Assembly: GCF_001039355.2 (NCBI RefSeq)
Contig: NW_019775436.1
Span: 891,630-955,629, forward strand
DNA length: 64,000 nucleotides
From: Lingula anatina
Taxonomy: Eukaryota > Brachiopoda > Lingulata > Lingulida > Lingulidae
Reading direction: 5' to 3'
Shown: positions 1 to 11,764 of the stretch, piece by piece
Position numbering within the stretch: position 1 is the stretch's first letter
Layout of the letters: each line of letters starts with the position of its first letter
The notes under the pieces: model-generated
What the model saw: only the letters and a program-made list of their open reading frames with translations
Database searches by the model: none
Told to the model about the DNA's origin: nothing
Translations under genes and position numbers: made by a program

Positions 1-198
1 CATTAAAAAATACTTAGTATTGTATGAACTGACTGTGTGGGTGTGAGCAGCAATCAGTGTTTAAACCCTGCCCAATGTGCACAGCACCCTATAAGTGGTG
101 TAATGTTGATGGTATTGACAGATTCGGCAGCTTGAATGGGATTTAGAAGAGGTCGACTGTGCCTAAGTTAACTGTATTAGGAGACTGTTTTAGAATTT

Positions 199-279
199 TA
201 ACCCTTTGCTTGCCGTCTTTCTTTCTCTCTCTCTCTCTCTCTCTCTCTGAATGTTTGGGATTGAGAAATATAACCCTTT

Positions 280-333
<54 letters not shown>

Positions 334-415
334 TTTGGGATTGAGAAATTTAACCCTTTGCTTTCTCTCCCTCTCTCTCTCTCCCCCCCCCCCCCCACTC
401 TCTCTTTCTCTCTGA
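199..415. repeat. (CT)n microsatellite nested in an ~80 bp tandem unit
   Basis: Three CT tracts (about 221-248, 283-328 and 361-415) are separated by near-identical spacers reading GAATGTTTGGGATTGAGAAA, followed by TTTAACCCTTTGCTTT. The microsatellite and its flank were thus duplicated together. The third tract is interrupted by a run of C. Short reading frames here are low-complexity Leu-Ser or Arg-Glu artefacts. Confidence 0.9.
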
Positions 416-882
416 AGATGGTTTGGCTTCTCTGTAGTTAAAGTTTTAGGATGGTTGTCACATGACAGGCTGTCAGGTAGCTTCTGTCTGTAACACCAGT
501 GTTATTTATTCACATATATCACTTCACAAAACATACATTTTCATCAGCCCTTCTTCTTAAGTCGTTAAAATGCCATTAAAATGTAATTAAAGAACTTTTC
601 AGCTATTTGCTGTGTCTGTCATTGTGTGCAGCCCCAATCCACCTGTAAGATGAGAAATAGGCTAAATGTTTAGACATGCTTCCATTTCAATGACATGTGT
701 GCTCTTTTTATCAGGCTAGTCACATTATGAAGAGGAAGTTAATGTAAGATCAACATCAGATTAGAATAGGCTACAACATGCACATTTATGAGTGATTTAT
801 GCTCGAAATGAAACTACTTTTAATATATACTGTTCCTTCTTGAAATTGGGTGAATCTAAACATAGCTGGTGATTGTCAGATT
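416..882. other. Gene-free stretch
   Basis: Unique AT-rich sequence. I see no exon-like open frame, RNA gene or repeat. Confidence 0.6.
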
Positions 883-883
883 G

Positions 884-915
<32 letters not shown>

Positions 916-1108
916 GTGTGTGTGCGTGCGCGTGCACACACACATGTTAATGTGTGTGTATGTATGAGAATGTACATCGGTGTGTGAGTGTGTGTGTGTG
1001 TGCATGTATGAGTGTGTGTGTGTGTTTGTGTACGTGTGTGAGAGAGAGAGAGAGAGAGAGGAAGAGAAAAAGATACAGATATAGAAAGAGAGAGAGGGAG
1101 ATGGAGAT
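883..1108. repeat. Compound (TG)n / (AG)n microsatellite
   Basis: A long, interrupted TG tract (883 to about 1040) passes directly into AG repeats (1041-1060) and then a degenerate AGAGA-rich segment. Overlapping open frames on both strands here encode only Cys-Val-Cys or His-Thr low-complexity peptides. Confidence 0.92.
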
Positions 1109-2130
1109 GGAGACAGAAAACCGTGCAAGTGTGAGAGGGTTCACACGCTTGTACAAGGCTTTTATGAGATGCATGAACATATACTTACATGTCTACTGTT
1201 ACCTGAGCAGTTTGTTTAAACTTTTGCATTAACATCAAATTTTCTTCAAATAAACAGGGCTTTTTTCATATCAGTCTGACCATTAAATCCTTAAACCAAA
1301 GGCCATTAACAGGTGACACCATGAGGGAAGATGGCAAACTCTCCTGTGGACCTTCTCATAAACATTTATATATCTGCTCGTATGTTTTGTTTATACAGCA
1401 ATTTTCATGCACCAAATATCATTTTTGTTTTCCCATTTTCATCTTTTTTCAGCAATCAAAAATGAAAGCACACCTGCAAGGTTTTATGTTCAGAAATGCT
1501 TTTCTGTTCAGAAGTCCCTTTGTGTTTATTTTATCTATCAGTAAGCGGAGATGTTATCTGTTCATTTTACAGTGCAGACATATACATAATTCGGTGTCAC
1601 CGTCTATTTCAACAATCATAATTTATTGCACATCCGGAAAAAACAAGGCGTTGTTATGTTTATATGTGCAAGTTCACCTGAGCGTTTATATATCTTTCTC
1701 AGCATGTAGAGCAATTTATCTTTTCCTTTTACCAAACAGATGCATTTTTATTCCCATTTTCTCCCACATTCTTTCAATAATCAACCTCCATAGGGTATCT
1801 GACACTAAGGATTAGTTACTGCTGATATGAATTCCAAACTCCACCAGTATTTATTTTTACAGCAGAGTGAGTATATGTAAACTGAAAAAATATTCTCCTT
1901 TTGTAGAAGCTTTTTTGTTCCTGCCCCCCATTTTAACCAGTTTGGCATGAATCCAATGTCATATCCCTGAAATGAATGCCAATTTCTAAGTTTTAAGTCT
2001 CATAAGTCTCTCATAATTATAGATTGATGTGGATAAACAAATTACGTACAAAAAAAAAAAAAAAAATCCATCATGGTCGCATGAATATTTTGTTGGTAAC
2101 TGTAAAACACAGATAACTCAGCAGGCCCAT
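1109..2130. other. Gene-free stretch
   Basis: AT-rich unique DNA. A 164-codon open frame at 1321-1815 has no recognisable domain and a composition (Phe, Ile, Ser, Tyr, Leu rich) expected of AT-rich noncoding sequence, so I do not call it a gene. Confidence 0.6.
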
Positions 2131-2340
2131 ATATAGCCAGCAAATTTTAAAGGGAGGTTCTTTTTCTGAAAAAGTGGACATTTTACAATGAAACCTTCAA
2201 TGTACCTAGATCAAATTTTACCCATATTGGACATCAAATTTTACCCATATTGGACCTTTTCTCTGCAAAAAAGGGCAGTTCTTTGGAACCTCCAAACCCC
2301 ACCTGGCTACATCTCCTTTACCCCCCCCCCCCCCCCATAA
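2115..2340 (+). repeat. Dispersed repeat family R1, copy 1
   Basis: Contains AGCCAGCAAATTTTAAAGGG, then TTTTTCTGAAAAAGTGGAC, an AT-rich segment with a local tandem duplication (CAAATTTTACCCATATTGGA), and a long C run near 2322-2337. The same core, with a G/C homopolymer nearby, recurs at about 10.13, 15.0, 24.36, 26.5, 37.95 and 62.93 kb in either orientation. It looks like an old noncoding transposon fragment. Class is unknown and termini are not defined. Confidence 0.7.
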
Positions 2341-5300
2341 AAAAAAGTATCTGAAAAGGTTCTTAAGCTTATCAGAAATATTTCAACAGTATCACATTTT
2401 TGTGCCTTTTTTGAACAAGATAATGAAAACATCCTTTATATACACAGGTGAGCATGTATTCTTCCTGAAACTTTTGTCAAAAAAAGTTGTATTTTTGTTG
2501 TGTTTTTTTTCCCCTCTTTTCCACTTGATTCTTCACAAACGCGTCTGTGATTTTAGGCATTTTTCTCTCAGCAGTCCCAAGACTGAGGTGAAACCTTTAT
2601 TTACCTGTGAATCCAACCTATCGACCCCTGCGATCGCGACATCAGCATCATTTTATGTCTCTTTTATTCTATTTTCTCAATCGGAAGCTTATTTTGCTGG
2701 CACAATCAAGCAGTTTATGAGGGAAATCTACCCCGAAGTCGATGTATTGACCAGAGATACTTAACAAAATGGAGATAAATAGGGTGGGAATTGGAGACTT
2801 AATAAAGGCATTTTGATGTTCAAATTGTGGAACATGTGGGCTCAGTTCACTCCACTGGTTTGTTAGTCTGCTTCTGAGTTGGCCTGTACACGGTTTAAAT
2901 CCATGGTTAAGATGGTTGAAATGGTTGGTTGAGATGGTTGAGATGGTTGAGGTTGAACCTTCTTTATGAGCTCTCTTGCTCGCTTGCGATTACTAAAATC
3001 AAGATGATAAATAAGTATGTTTGATGTTCAAACTCTGAACCTCAAAGCCGTGTTCCCAGTCAGGTTGTTTAGACCTGTCATTGTACAATCCATCTCTATC
3101 TCAGTTCTGGTTGCGATCAGCTCACCTCATGCAGGCACTCTAATCCCTTTGTGGACCCACCCTCCACTATTTCAGTTGAGGCAAGTCGCATGCTGTATGA
3201 TTGGCTACCTATTTATAATCAAGAAAATGCCTAGAAAAATTAATGATCCTGTGTTTGAATGGGGGTGGTGGTGGTGCATCCTTTATAATGTGATTCTGAT
3301 GAAACATGCTGGTTTATGAAATAGATATTCACTGAGGCAGCCAAGTGCATGTGATGTGCATGGTGCAAATCACAAGTGAAAATCATGTATGCTTTGCTTA
3401 CAAGATGTACATATGACATATACAATAGCATAAAAATAGGCCCAGGCATGGTGCAACTCATACTCATACTGAAGGCAATGTTTGTGTGTGCTAGATGCTG
3501 TACCATATCTGCATCTTTCATTTTTGACATCCATTGTGGTTTAAAAAAGTTTGTTAACATAACAGAAATCCACACAACTTGATCCTTTGAGTGTATAACC
3601 CAGTGAAGTTGATGATTTACAATAAGAAGCTTATGGTACTATTTAGTTGGCATAACTAAAACCGATTCATAACCGTCCAAATGAAGTTAATGTGAACAGA
3701 GACGTTGAGCACAAGGTTCTGTGCTTTAGAATTTGTGAAATTGAGAGGGGCCTGTGGCTCAATAGAGAAAGATTGAATGACTGATAACCTGATCTTACAA
3801 GGGGAAATGAAGTTGTTTTATGTTAAGTAGAAAGAAGTAGTAGTCAGAGGAGGGATGTTTTAAAGATTTTTTTCCCAGTTTTTTTCTCTTAACCTTTGTT
3901 ATTCTTTATATGTCATCTTATTTTGTTCCTTCATTTTGTATCATTCTAAGAAAAGAAGTTGGCTGAATCCCCATATGTTGTCTACTTCTATTGTGAACAT
4001 TTAATTTCTGATTATCCTAGGTGTTGATATACTAAACAACAATTAAGTATTACAATAATGAAAAAATTCAAAATTTGATAAAAGAGTGTCCAGATATTTC
4101 ATAATTTAGAAGTGTTTCTGCATCTATGTCACATTGCAATTGTCTGCATCATTGTTTATTTTGATTATCATCATGTCATTATGTAGTCACATTATGTCAG
4201 TTGATCGGAACACCACTGTATATAGTATGGCACTGATTGCTGAAGTATTGAGCAATTCCAGATGAGAGGGCCAACATGGTTTTATTGTTGTTAACAGCTC
4301 ACTGTTGCTCCATCTGGAAAAGGAAATTGCTGTGTTGATTGAGACAGCAGCACTGTTCCTGATGTTTGGGTCTAAAATCACATTCAATCCTGTGAAATTT
4401 GTTGAAATGAATAGGCTGCGTATATTCTCATTGTTTGACTCATGTGGCTTCTGTTCTGTTTGAGCTGAAAGGGTCGCTGTCAGCATGCCCACACGTTCTT
4501 AAAATACCCCGTATTGTGCATGTTTGACCAAAAAATTGTGACAAGCAAGTTTTTTTTCTTTCTTTTTCTTTTTTTTTTGCACATAAACTTTGTCAATAAT
4601 ACATGTTTAGCATTTATTAATTAAGTTGTTGAACATTTTGACTGCCATGGGACATGTGCCAAAAGAAAAGATCGAAGTTCGGTGTTTGAGAGCCAAAGCT
4701 ATGCAAGCAACGCTCATTGAGTTCCCTTAGTTCAACATGCACCGTTCGACCCAGCATTATTGTGCTGCCGTAGGGGGGCGGTGCCTTTTATCCACTCAAT
4801 CCTAGTCAAAACACCAGACTTTCACCCCTCAATGTTTTCTTTCCATCCCCCTGTGTTAGCGATGACAATGCGCGGGGCCATTGTTGGCACAGGGCGGCCA
4901 TTTACAAGGGCACTAATCTGAAGCATAATCGCATTATTTTGCATTATGCATTATTAAGTCCTATGTTGTGCACACTTGGACGGTTGAACTGGCCAATTAT
5001 GATGTTTGTGGGCAAGCTGTTCAGTTAAACGTAGAGTTAATAGGTGTGTTGATGTTGGTATTGTTCAGGGGGTAAAGGTGTGTGAGAAGGCTACTGTTGC
5101 TGTAATGCTGCAAACAGTAGTTGCTGTTTACAATGTAAATATGCTTAGGAGCACATAAGAAGGTGCACACTGTTTTGTAGTGTATGGACTAGGAGTAGTG
5201 TTAGGGAACTCTGAGCTAATAGTTTTTAATCTTTTAAATCAGTAGAGGTTTCTGTTGTGAAAATATGTTAGGTTTCTGTTGTGAAAATGTTTCTTAGTTT

Positions 5301-6285
5301 TGTGATTGTTTCCTGTTATTGTTGAGCAAGTATGGTCTCCAATTTTGTGTTTGCTCATACAATTTGGGCTTATCTTCTCAAAAGGACTTTTTGTGTTCCA
5401 TTTGGAAAATACAGGGATTATAGAAAAATATTATTAATAAAGTAACTTTCTGTTGTGAAAATATGGTGTTTAATTTGATGATTTTTCACAGTTTTGGCTT
5501 GCAGATAGCAAGTTAATTTGTTGGTTGAATTTTTCTTATATAAAAACATTGCCCTTGATGATTGCCTGAATTTTTGTGGTGTCATTTTTCGCCCTCTTCT
5601 GCTCCCAAGTGGATCGGTTGATGAAAAGAATAAAAAGAACAAGTGAACCATTCACATTTAGACTTTGATTGTAATGCAGTGATTGTTCTCTTGAGATAAA
5701 AAACAGAAAAAAAAGCATTGATTACTGTCTTACAGCAATTCATTACCACGCACAGACAGGCTATTACTATATATACCTCACTGTACTCAGTAATTCCGTG
5801 GCCCAGGAAAAATGCACGTTTTATCAAAATCAAATCACTACTGTTTTATGTTTAAGAAATATTTCATTGAATAAAAGAAAAAAAAGTAAAGAACAAAGGT
5901 CATGGTGAACACAGAATCTCCCTGCTACTGTAATAAAAGTACACATTAACCCTCCCAGAGTTTTGTTTAAAAATTAGATTCCCGGTGTAAACACCCATGG
6001 GCAGTAGGCCCTCGTGTAGTTTACACTAATGAAGACATGTATTTTTTGCTGGGTCTACATAACCCTAAGAAAACATATTAGGTGACAACCCTGTGGTAAG
6101 ACTGCAGTGTGTAATTACTGTGGAATGCCAGAATCAGACTTAAATATTTAGATTCCTGTGTATTTGATCTCAGATACAAATGGCCTGACTTAATAGTGGT
6201 GATTGCAATTAACTTGGTTTATAGAGGGAGCCACCTGCTGAGGACATTTGGAAGTTACTGGTATATAAACATTTACACTGTACAA
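2341..6285. other. Gene-free stretch
   Basis: No convincing exon. Only minor structure is visible: short tandem copies of GAGATGGTTGA around 2908-2955, and a GC-richer patch near 4740-4900. Open frames of 60-120 codons here (for example 2402-2764, 3240-3575 minus, 4187-4492 minus) show no known domain. Confidence 0.55.
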
Positions 6286-6511
6286 GGGTGCTTTCCCAGA
6301 GATTTAGATCGATCTAAAGATTAAGATTTAGATCGACCTAACTCCCTGGGGGTTCACGCTAAATTGCAGTCAGCCGAGCAGGCACCATAGTTAATTACCC
6401 CCTTACAGCTTTTAGTAGGCGGGACAGACGCTTAAGCCGGCCAGGCTGACAGTAATCTAGTGAGACACCCCACAGGGATAGATCGATCTAAAAATCTATG
6501 GAAATGGGGTG
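6286..6511. mobile_element. Hairpin MITE, family M1 subtype A, copy 1
   Basis: A noncoding element of about 226 bp with imperfect terminal inverted repeats. The left end reads GGGTGCTTTCCCAGAGATTT; the reverse complement of the right end reads CACCCCATTTCCATAGATTT. Subterminal AGATCGATCT occurs at both ends. The interior carries matched blocks (ACTCCCTGGGGGTTCACGCT on the left, CTAGTGAGACACCCCACAGGG on the right) and the central motif GTTAATTACCCCC. It is very close to the copy at 41,997. It encodes no protein, so it would depend on a transposase from elsewhere. Confidence 0.82.
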
Positions 6512-8132
6512 TAAGAGTATGATGTACTTCTGTAATGCATACTTATGGTCTGATTGGTATTTTTCTGAACTTGTGGAAAGCATTTTGCAGACATAATCTG
6601 AAGCCGTGAAAAAATACATGTATGATCTGACAGTAGATGTAATGTCCTCTCTGAGATGAAATATTTTGTAAAAATTAAAAAAAAAAAAAAGATTAATCTT
6701 CAGCTGTAGCAGCCAGCAGGTGAAAAGTGCCTTTGCAGTTGTGACAATATTTTTAATGACATAATCTTCATGCCAACAGAAAAAAGACCCATTGGCAAGT
6801 TTCTTCTCTGTTTGAATTCTTTTTCCTTCTCCCTATTCCCTTCCCATTTTTTAATAGCTACAGTACATGTACTTTCCAGTATGTTGTATAGCACATTTTA
6901 AGTGAGTAATTAGTTTGTATTTAAGGCTTCGTTCACATGCAATGTCTATTTTCTAAATTCTATTTTCTATTTGCGGCATGTCTTATGATCACGGTCTGTG
7001 CACTGAATATCCCGCCGCGTAATTACTGGCAGCGCGAGCCAGTTACTATAAGTTACTCTAAGTAACTGGCTTAACATTAATTTTATGGAAAAATTCAAAT
7101 GTATTTTTAAACATGCTCTAGGGCTTTTCCTATTAGTTTCAATTGAATAATTCTAACCAGACTGGCTGAAAACAATAGTAACAGTATTTGAACTAATGAA
7201 AATGTTACCAATATATAATATGTTTTCTTGATGAAATTTGTTGTTGATATCTCTGTCAGGACAATTTCCCATGACAATTTTATGAAGTGAAGATGAAATA
7301 TAACAAAGACTTCATTCACATTATGTACTCAGCACAATTGAATGTTTGTTCAGTTTTATTGGATGAAATAGAAATGTTCTGAAATATGATTTAGCAATAC
7401 TTAAGTTAATTTGGAGAAATTTGTTTCAGAATCCATGTGGGTGGCAGTCTTTCTTTTAAATGTACATTTAATTAAGATTTAACAATAGCTAAGCTTGGAT
7501 ATGGGAAAGGCAATCCATTGTATTTATTTATATCTTTTAATTAAAATTGCTCAGCTGCTGGGGCACTTTTTCCAGTGAAAATGCAGAAATAGCTTTTCTG
7601 AAATTGTACAAATGGGAATAAAGTGATTTTTAGTTGATATTAAATCATGAATTAAATTGAGTAAGCAGATTGGATCACAGACAAAGTCATGCATCTATAT
7701 GTTTCTTGTTGAACATTGTACGTACAAAACTCACGTTAAAACATGCCAGTTTAAAACATTTTACCGGCCCATGTACACTGCAGTCTTGGAATTCTGAGAA
7801 TAAAATCGCAAGAAAAGGCAATAACCTTCTGTGTTTTCATTGTGTGGGGGCAGACTGATTGCTTCATTGCTAACAAATCAGCTGGTAAAGTGGAAAAAGA
7901 AATCAAAGTTGACAGGCCTTCTATATCAAATGCACAGACAGGCTATAATTGGTGATTAGAGTATGTTTTGTTTTGTGGTGAACCTTTGTCTTTTTTTCAG
8001 CAGTTGTGGTATTGTGGGTATGTGGAGAAGCGTGGAGTGTTTTGAAAAAAGCTAGAATTTCCAAGTGTGCATGAACATAGTTGCAAAGTTGTACACAGGC
8101 AAAAAAATGTAGTCAAGCATGTACGCGAACAT
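6512..8132. other. Gene-free stretch
   Basis: AT-rich unique DNA with a short poly-A run near 6677-6690. No exon, RNA gene or transposon seen. Confidence 0.55.

Positions 8133-8170
<38 letters not shown>
8133..8170. repeat. (CA)n microsatellite
   Basis: About 19 uninterrupted CA units. Confidence 0.95.
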
Positions 8171-8175
<5 letters not shown>

Positions 8176-8490
8176 TGTTATAATATGATATATCTCCCAT
8201 TTGCACATCAAATGATAAATATGCAATTATTTGTACCCTGTATGTGTCTATAACATTGCAAGGAGCCACTGGAGCCAGTGATTAAAGTGGTTCTCTTTTT
8301 TTTTTTTACTTGGAAAACTTTTGGGATACTCCCCAAGTAACCTGAGAGCAACTTACCTGCCTGGAAATGTTAAAGCTGTACTTGAGTAGGTTGAAGCCTT
8401 TGATGTGCTAAGTACTGTGCCAAATATAAACTGTGCTTAATGAATTATTTTGCACAGAAACCATTGAACACATCTCATTAATCTAGCTAT

Positions 8491-8492
<2 letters not shown>

Positions 8493-8537
<45 letters not shown>
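8493..8537. repeat. (GA)n microsatellite
   Basis: About 22 uninterrupted GA units followed by a short A run. Confidence 0.95.
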
Positions 8538-8541
<4 letters not shown>

Positions 8542-9278
8542 AACTACATACAGACTGCTGTGAAATATTTCAGCTTCACTTAACTCAAATGATGCCAGCC
8601 CAGTGGTAGACGATCTGAGGGATATTGGCACCAAGTAGAATAAATAAATACTTAATGGACCAAAAAAAAAAAAAAAAAGAGACTGTAAAAAAACATAACA
8701 TTTGTTTACCAAGTAACACACTTCAAATATTACAGAGATGAATGACATTTATTTTTTTCACAATGACACCTGTTTTAAGGCTTCCCCTATCACAGTTACG
8801 TTGACAGCTGGTGAAAATATAACACTTGAAGGTCTGACCCCTAAATGATCATAACAGATGTTAATTGTAAACATTTTTACAGCAAAAACAAGCTGAAAAA
8901 AGACATGGAAGGAGCTGACTGCACTATTTTTTTAAATAGAATTTTGGGAGCATGTTTATCAACTTGTTTCGGATATTTTAACAGAAAATCTTACATATAT
9001 TTATTTCAGAACTCAAAACTGTTGTATGAAGAATGAGTATACTTTTGATACATTAAAAATCCCCATTGTTTGAAAGAGCAGTAGTGCACATAAGTACAGG
9101 TGTAAAACATTTCAGATGTGATAAATGCAATGCAGCAGTTATTCCAGAATTCATTCCCTTAAATTTCAAATCAGATTTCACTTTTTACTGGTGCTCCCTT
9201 AACATTAATTTAATGGCATAATAACAGCTAATATTCAGAATATTTAATACCCACACCCAGTATTAGATTTTATACCTT

Positions 9279-9289
9279 CTCTTTCTTTT

Positions 9290-9341
<52 letters not shown>

Positions 9342-9388
9342 TCATTCATACATTTATTCATTCATTCATTCATTCATTCATTCATTCT
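9279..9388. repeat. (TTTC)n then (ATTC)n microsatellite
   Basis: A TTTC tetranucleotide array passes into an ATTC array, consistent with one point change spreading through part of a tetranucleotide repeat. A homopolymeric G run follows at 9608-9627. Confidence 0.93.
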
Positions 9389-10128
9389 GGTAATTGATTC
9401 TCCCTTTTTGCATAATCAATAGAAAATTAATTAGGCCTTATCAGTATAAATTATTTCATAAATTGAACACCAAAGGTGGCAGCATGCAGTAATCACTTTC
9501 AGTACAAGCAAATGATGTTAGTTTATCGGAAGTGCAAACATCACATAGCCCCTGTTATCTTATGATCACCCCTCACCTCAGGAATGTTTTGTCAGGGTTT
9601 GATACAAGGGGGGGGGGGGGGGGGGGGAAAAGCCCCACCGCAACTCCCTTACTGAATTCTATGATATCTGAGATGAACCATTTTCTTAATTGAGAAAAAT
9701 GAAAGATTCTGTCAGATCTAATCAAAAACCTAATGTTTGTATTAGGTTGATTGGAATAATTCAGCAGACAGAAGAATTTGGCTTTGGTAATACCATATTT
9801 TTAAGTGTAATGAAATAAGTGTATCTCTCATTTAATTAAGACAGACAAAAATTATATTTGCCAAGAATTGAAACACCCACCACACACATGCAGATTGTCT
9901 CTGATCACCCACAAGCAGTACTGTAATTGAATTTTCTAAATTAAGTTTTGAGAACTTATGTGTCTGTAGATCTCCTAGGTTGACTGCTTCAATAAAGTTG
10001 ATCAGTTCATTTAATTACCCTGAGAGTCACATGTTTCTTGAGAAATCTTTTTTCACACAGTTGTGCACCAAATTAGACATGTTTAGTGCATGGAACCTTT
10101 GATGACAGGGTACAGACCCGTAACCGGG

Positions 10129-10925
10129 AGGGGGGGGGGTCGGGGTTTGAAAGAACCGTCCTTTTAGTGAGGAATAGGTCTATTCTGGGTAAAATTTGAT
10201 CCATGTAAACAAAGCTTTCATTCTTTCAGAAAAAGAGCCCTCCTTTTGAAATTGCTGGCTACGGGTCTGGGGTGTTTAATTTGCACTTAAGTATCACCAA
10301 GATGACCAGTAGCTATGGCATTTGATTTTGGAAGAGTGGAAATCCACCATTTTAGATCTATTATGAATCCCAAATTAGATGTTAAGCCTTTAAAGAATCA
10401 TGCCAGATATATTAGATAAGATATATATGATTCCATAGATATGTACTAGGTTTATGTTGTCTATAATTTTTGCATTGTTTGGATTATGGTATATTTTAAC
10501 CATTTATTTTCTCTTAACTTTGTCAGTTAATTCCTCTGTAACATTCATTCAAACAAGTACAATTTCTTTTGAATCCTGTCTGACTTTAAACCCAACCTGT
10601 TGACATTAAACCCACCCTGTCTGATCTTGAAAAAAAGCAAGTTGGTTTGAGGTAGGCATTGAAAACAGGCAGTACGTAAGATGTTGAAACTGTATCAGTA
10701 TTGCCAAACTGAGCCCAGCTGTGTATGGTGTGATTTCATTTACCATAATTTGTGGTTCATATTTTCTCATTTATTGGTGTTAAGGAGAATAGAACATCTG
10801 AACACTGCTGTAATGAAATTATTGAATTATTGATACTGGGTAATCAGGAATTCATGTTTCTCAGCACTCTGGGAAGTAGCACAATTTGTCTGGTTAGGCC
10901 TTATAAGCGAAGTTCAAATATGTCA
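10129..10925. repeat. Contig-end overlap 1, left copy (includes an R1 repeat)
   Basis: This segment is repeated at 10927-11764 and stops exactly at the N at 10926. The two copies differ by scattered substitutions and one indel of about 57 bases: the right copy has CTGGCCATATAGAGCTTATG and adjoining bases that are absent near 10333. The pattern fits two alleles at the ends of unmerged contigs. The first 150 bases are a reverse-orientation R1 dispersed repeat with a G-run end. Confidence 0.88.
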
Positions 10926-10926
10926 N
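10926..10926. other. Assembly gap (single N)
   Basis: Contig join. The sequence immediately right of the N restarts material already seen about 0.8 kb to the left. Confidence 0.95.
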
Positions 10927-11764
10927 GGGGGTTGAAAGAACCGCCCTTTTAGTGAGGAATAGGTCTATTCTGGGTAAAATTTGATCCATGTAAACAAAGC
11001 TTTCATTCTTTCAGAAAAAGAGCCCTCCTTTTGAAATTGCTGGCTACGGGTCTGGGGTGTTTAATTTGCACTTAAGTATCACCAAGATGACCAGTAGCTA
11101 TGGCATTTGATTTTGGAAACTGGCCATATAGAGCTTATGTATAAATATATAGATGTGTATGTCACAAGTATGAGTGGAAATCCACCATTTTAGATCTATT
11201 ATGAATCCCAAATTAGATGTTAAGCCTTTAAAGAATCATGCCAGATATATTAGATAAGATATATATGATTCCATAGATATGTACTAGGTTTATGTTGTCT
11301 ATAACTTTTTGCATTGTTTGGATTATGGTATATTTTAACCATTTATTTTCTCTTAACTTTGTCAGTTAATTCTTCTGTAACATTCATTCAAACAAGTACA
11401 ATTTCTTTTGAATCCTGTCTGACTTTAAACCCAACCTGTTGACATTAAACCCACCCTGTCTGATCTTGAAAAAAAGCAAGTTGGTTTGAGGTAGGCATTG
11501 AAAACAGGCAGTACGTAAGATGTTGAAACTGTATCAGTATTGCCAAACTGAGCCCAGCTGTGTACGGTGTGATTTCATTTACCATAATTTGTGGTTCATA
11601 TTTTCTCATTTATTGGTGTTTAGGAGAATAGAACATCTGAACACTGCTGAAATGAAATTATTGAATTATTGATACTGGGTAATCAGGAATTCATGTTTCT
11701 CAGCACTCTGGGAAGTAGCACAATTTGTCTGGTTAGGACTTATAAGCGAAGTTCAAATATGTCA
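10927..11764. repeat. Contig-end overlap 1, right copy
   Basis: Second allele of 10129-10925, longer by an internal indel of about 57 bases near 11120-11173. Unique sequence resumes after GTTCAAATATGTCA at 11764. Confidence 0.88.

Noticed and set aside
954-1232. Overlapping 77-92 codon frames on both strands
   Set aside because: Translations of TG/AG microsatellites.
1321-1815. 164-codon open frame, the longest in the left part
   Set aside because: No recognisable domain, composition of random AT-rich DNA, no splice or promoter context.
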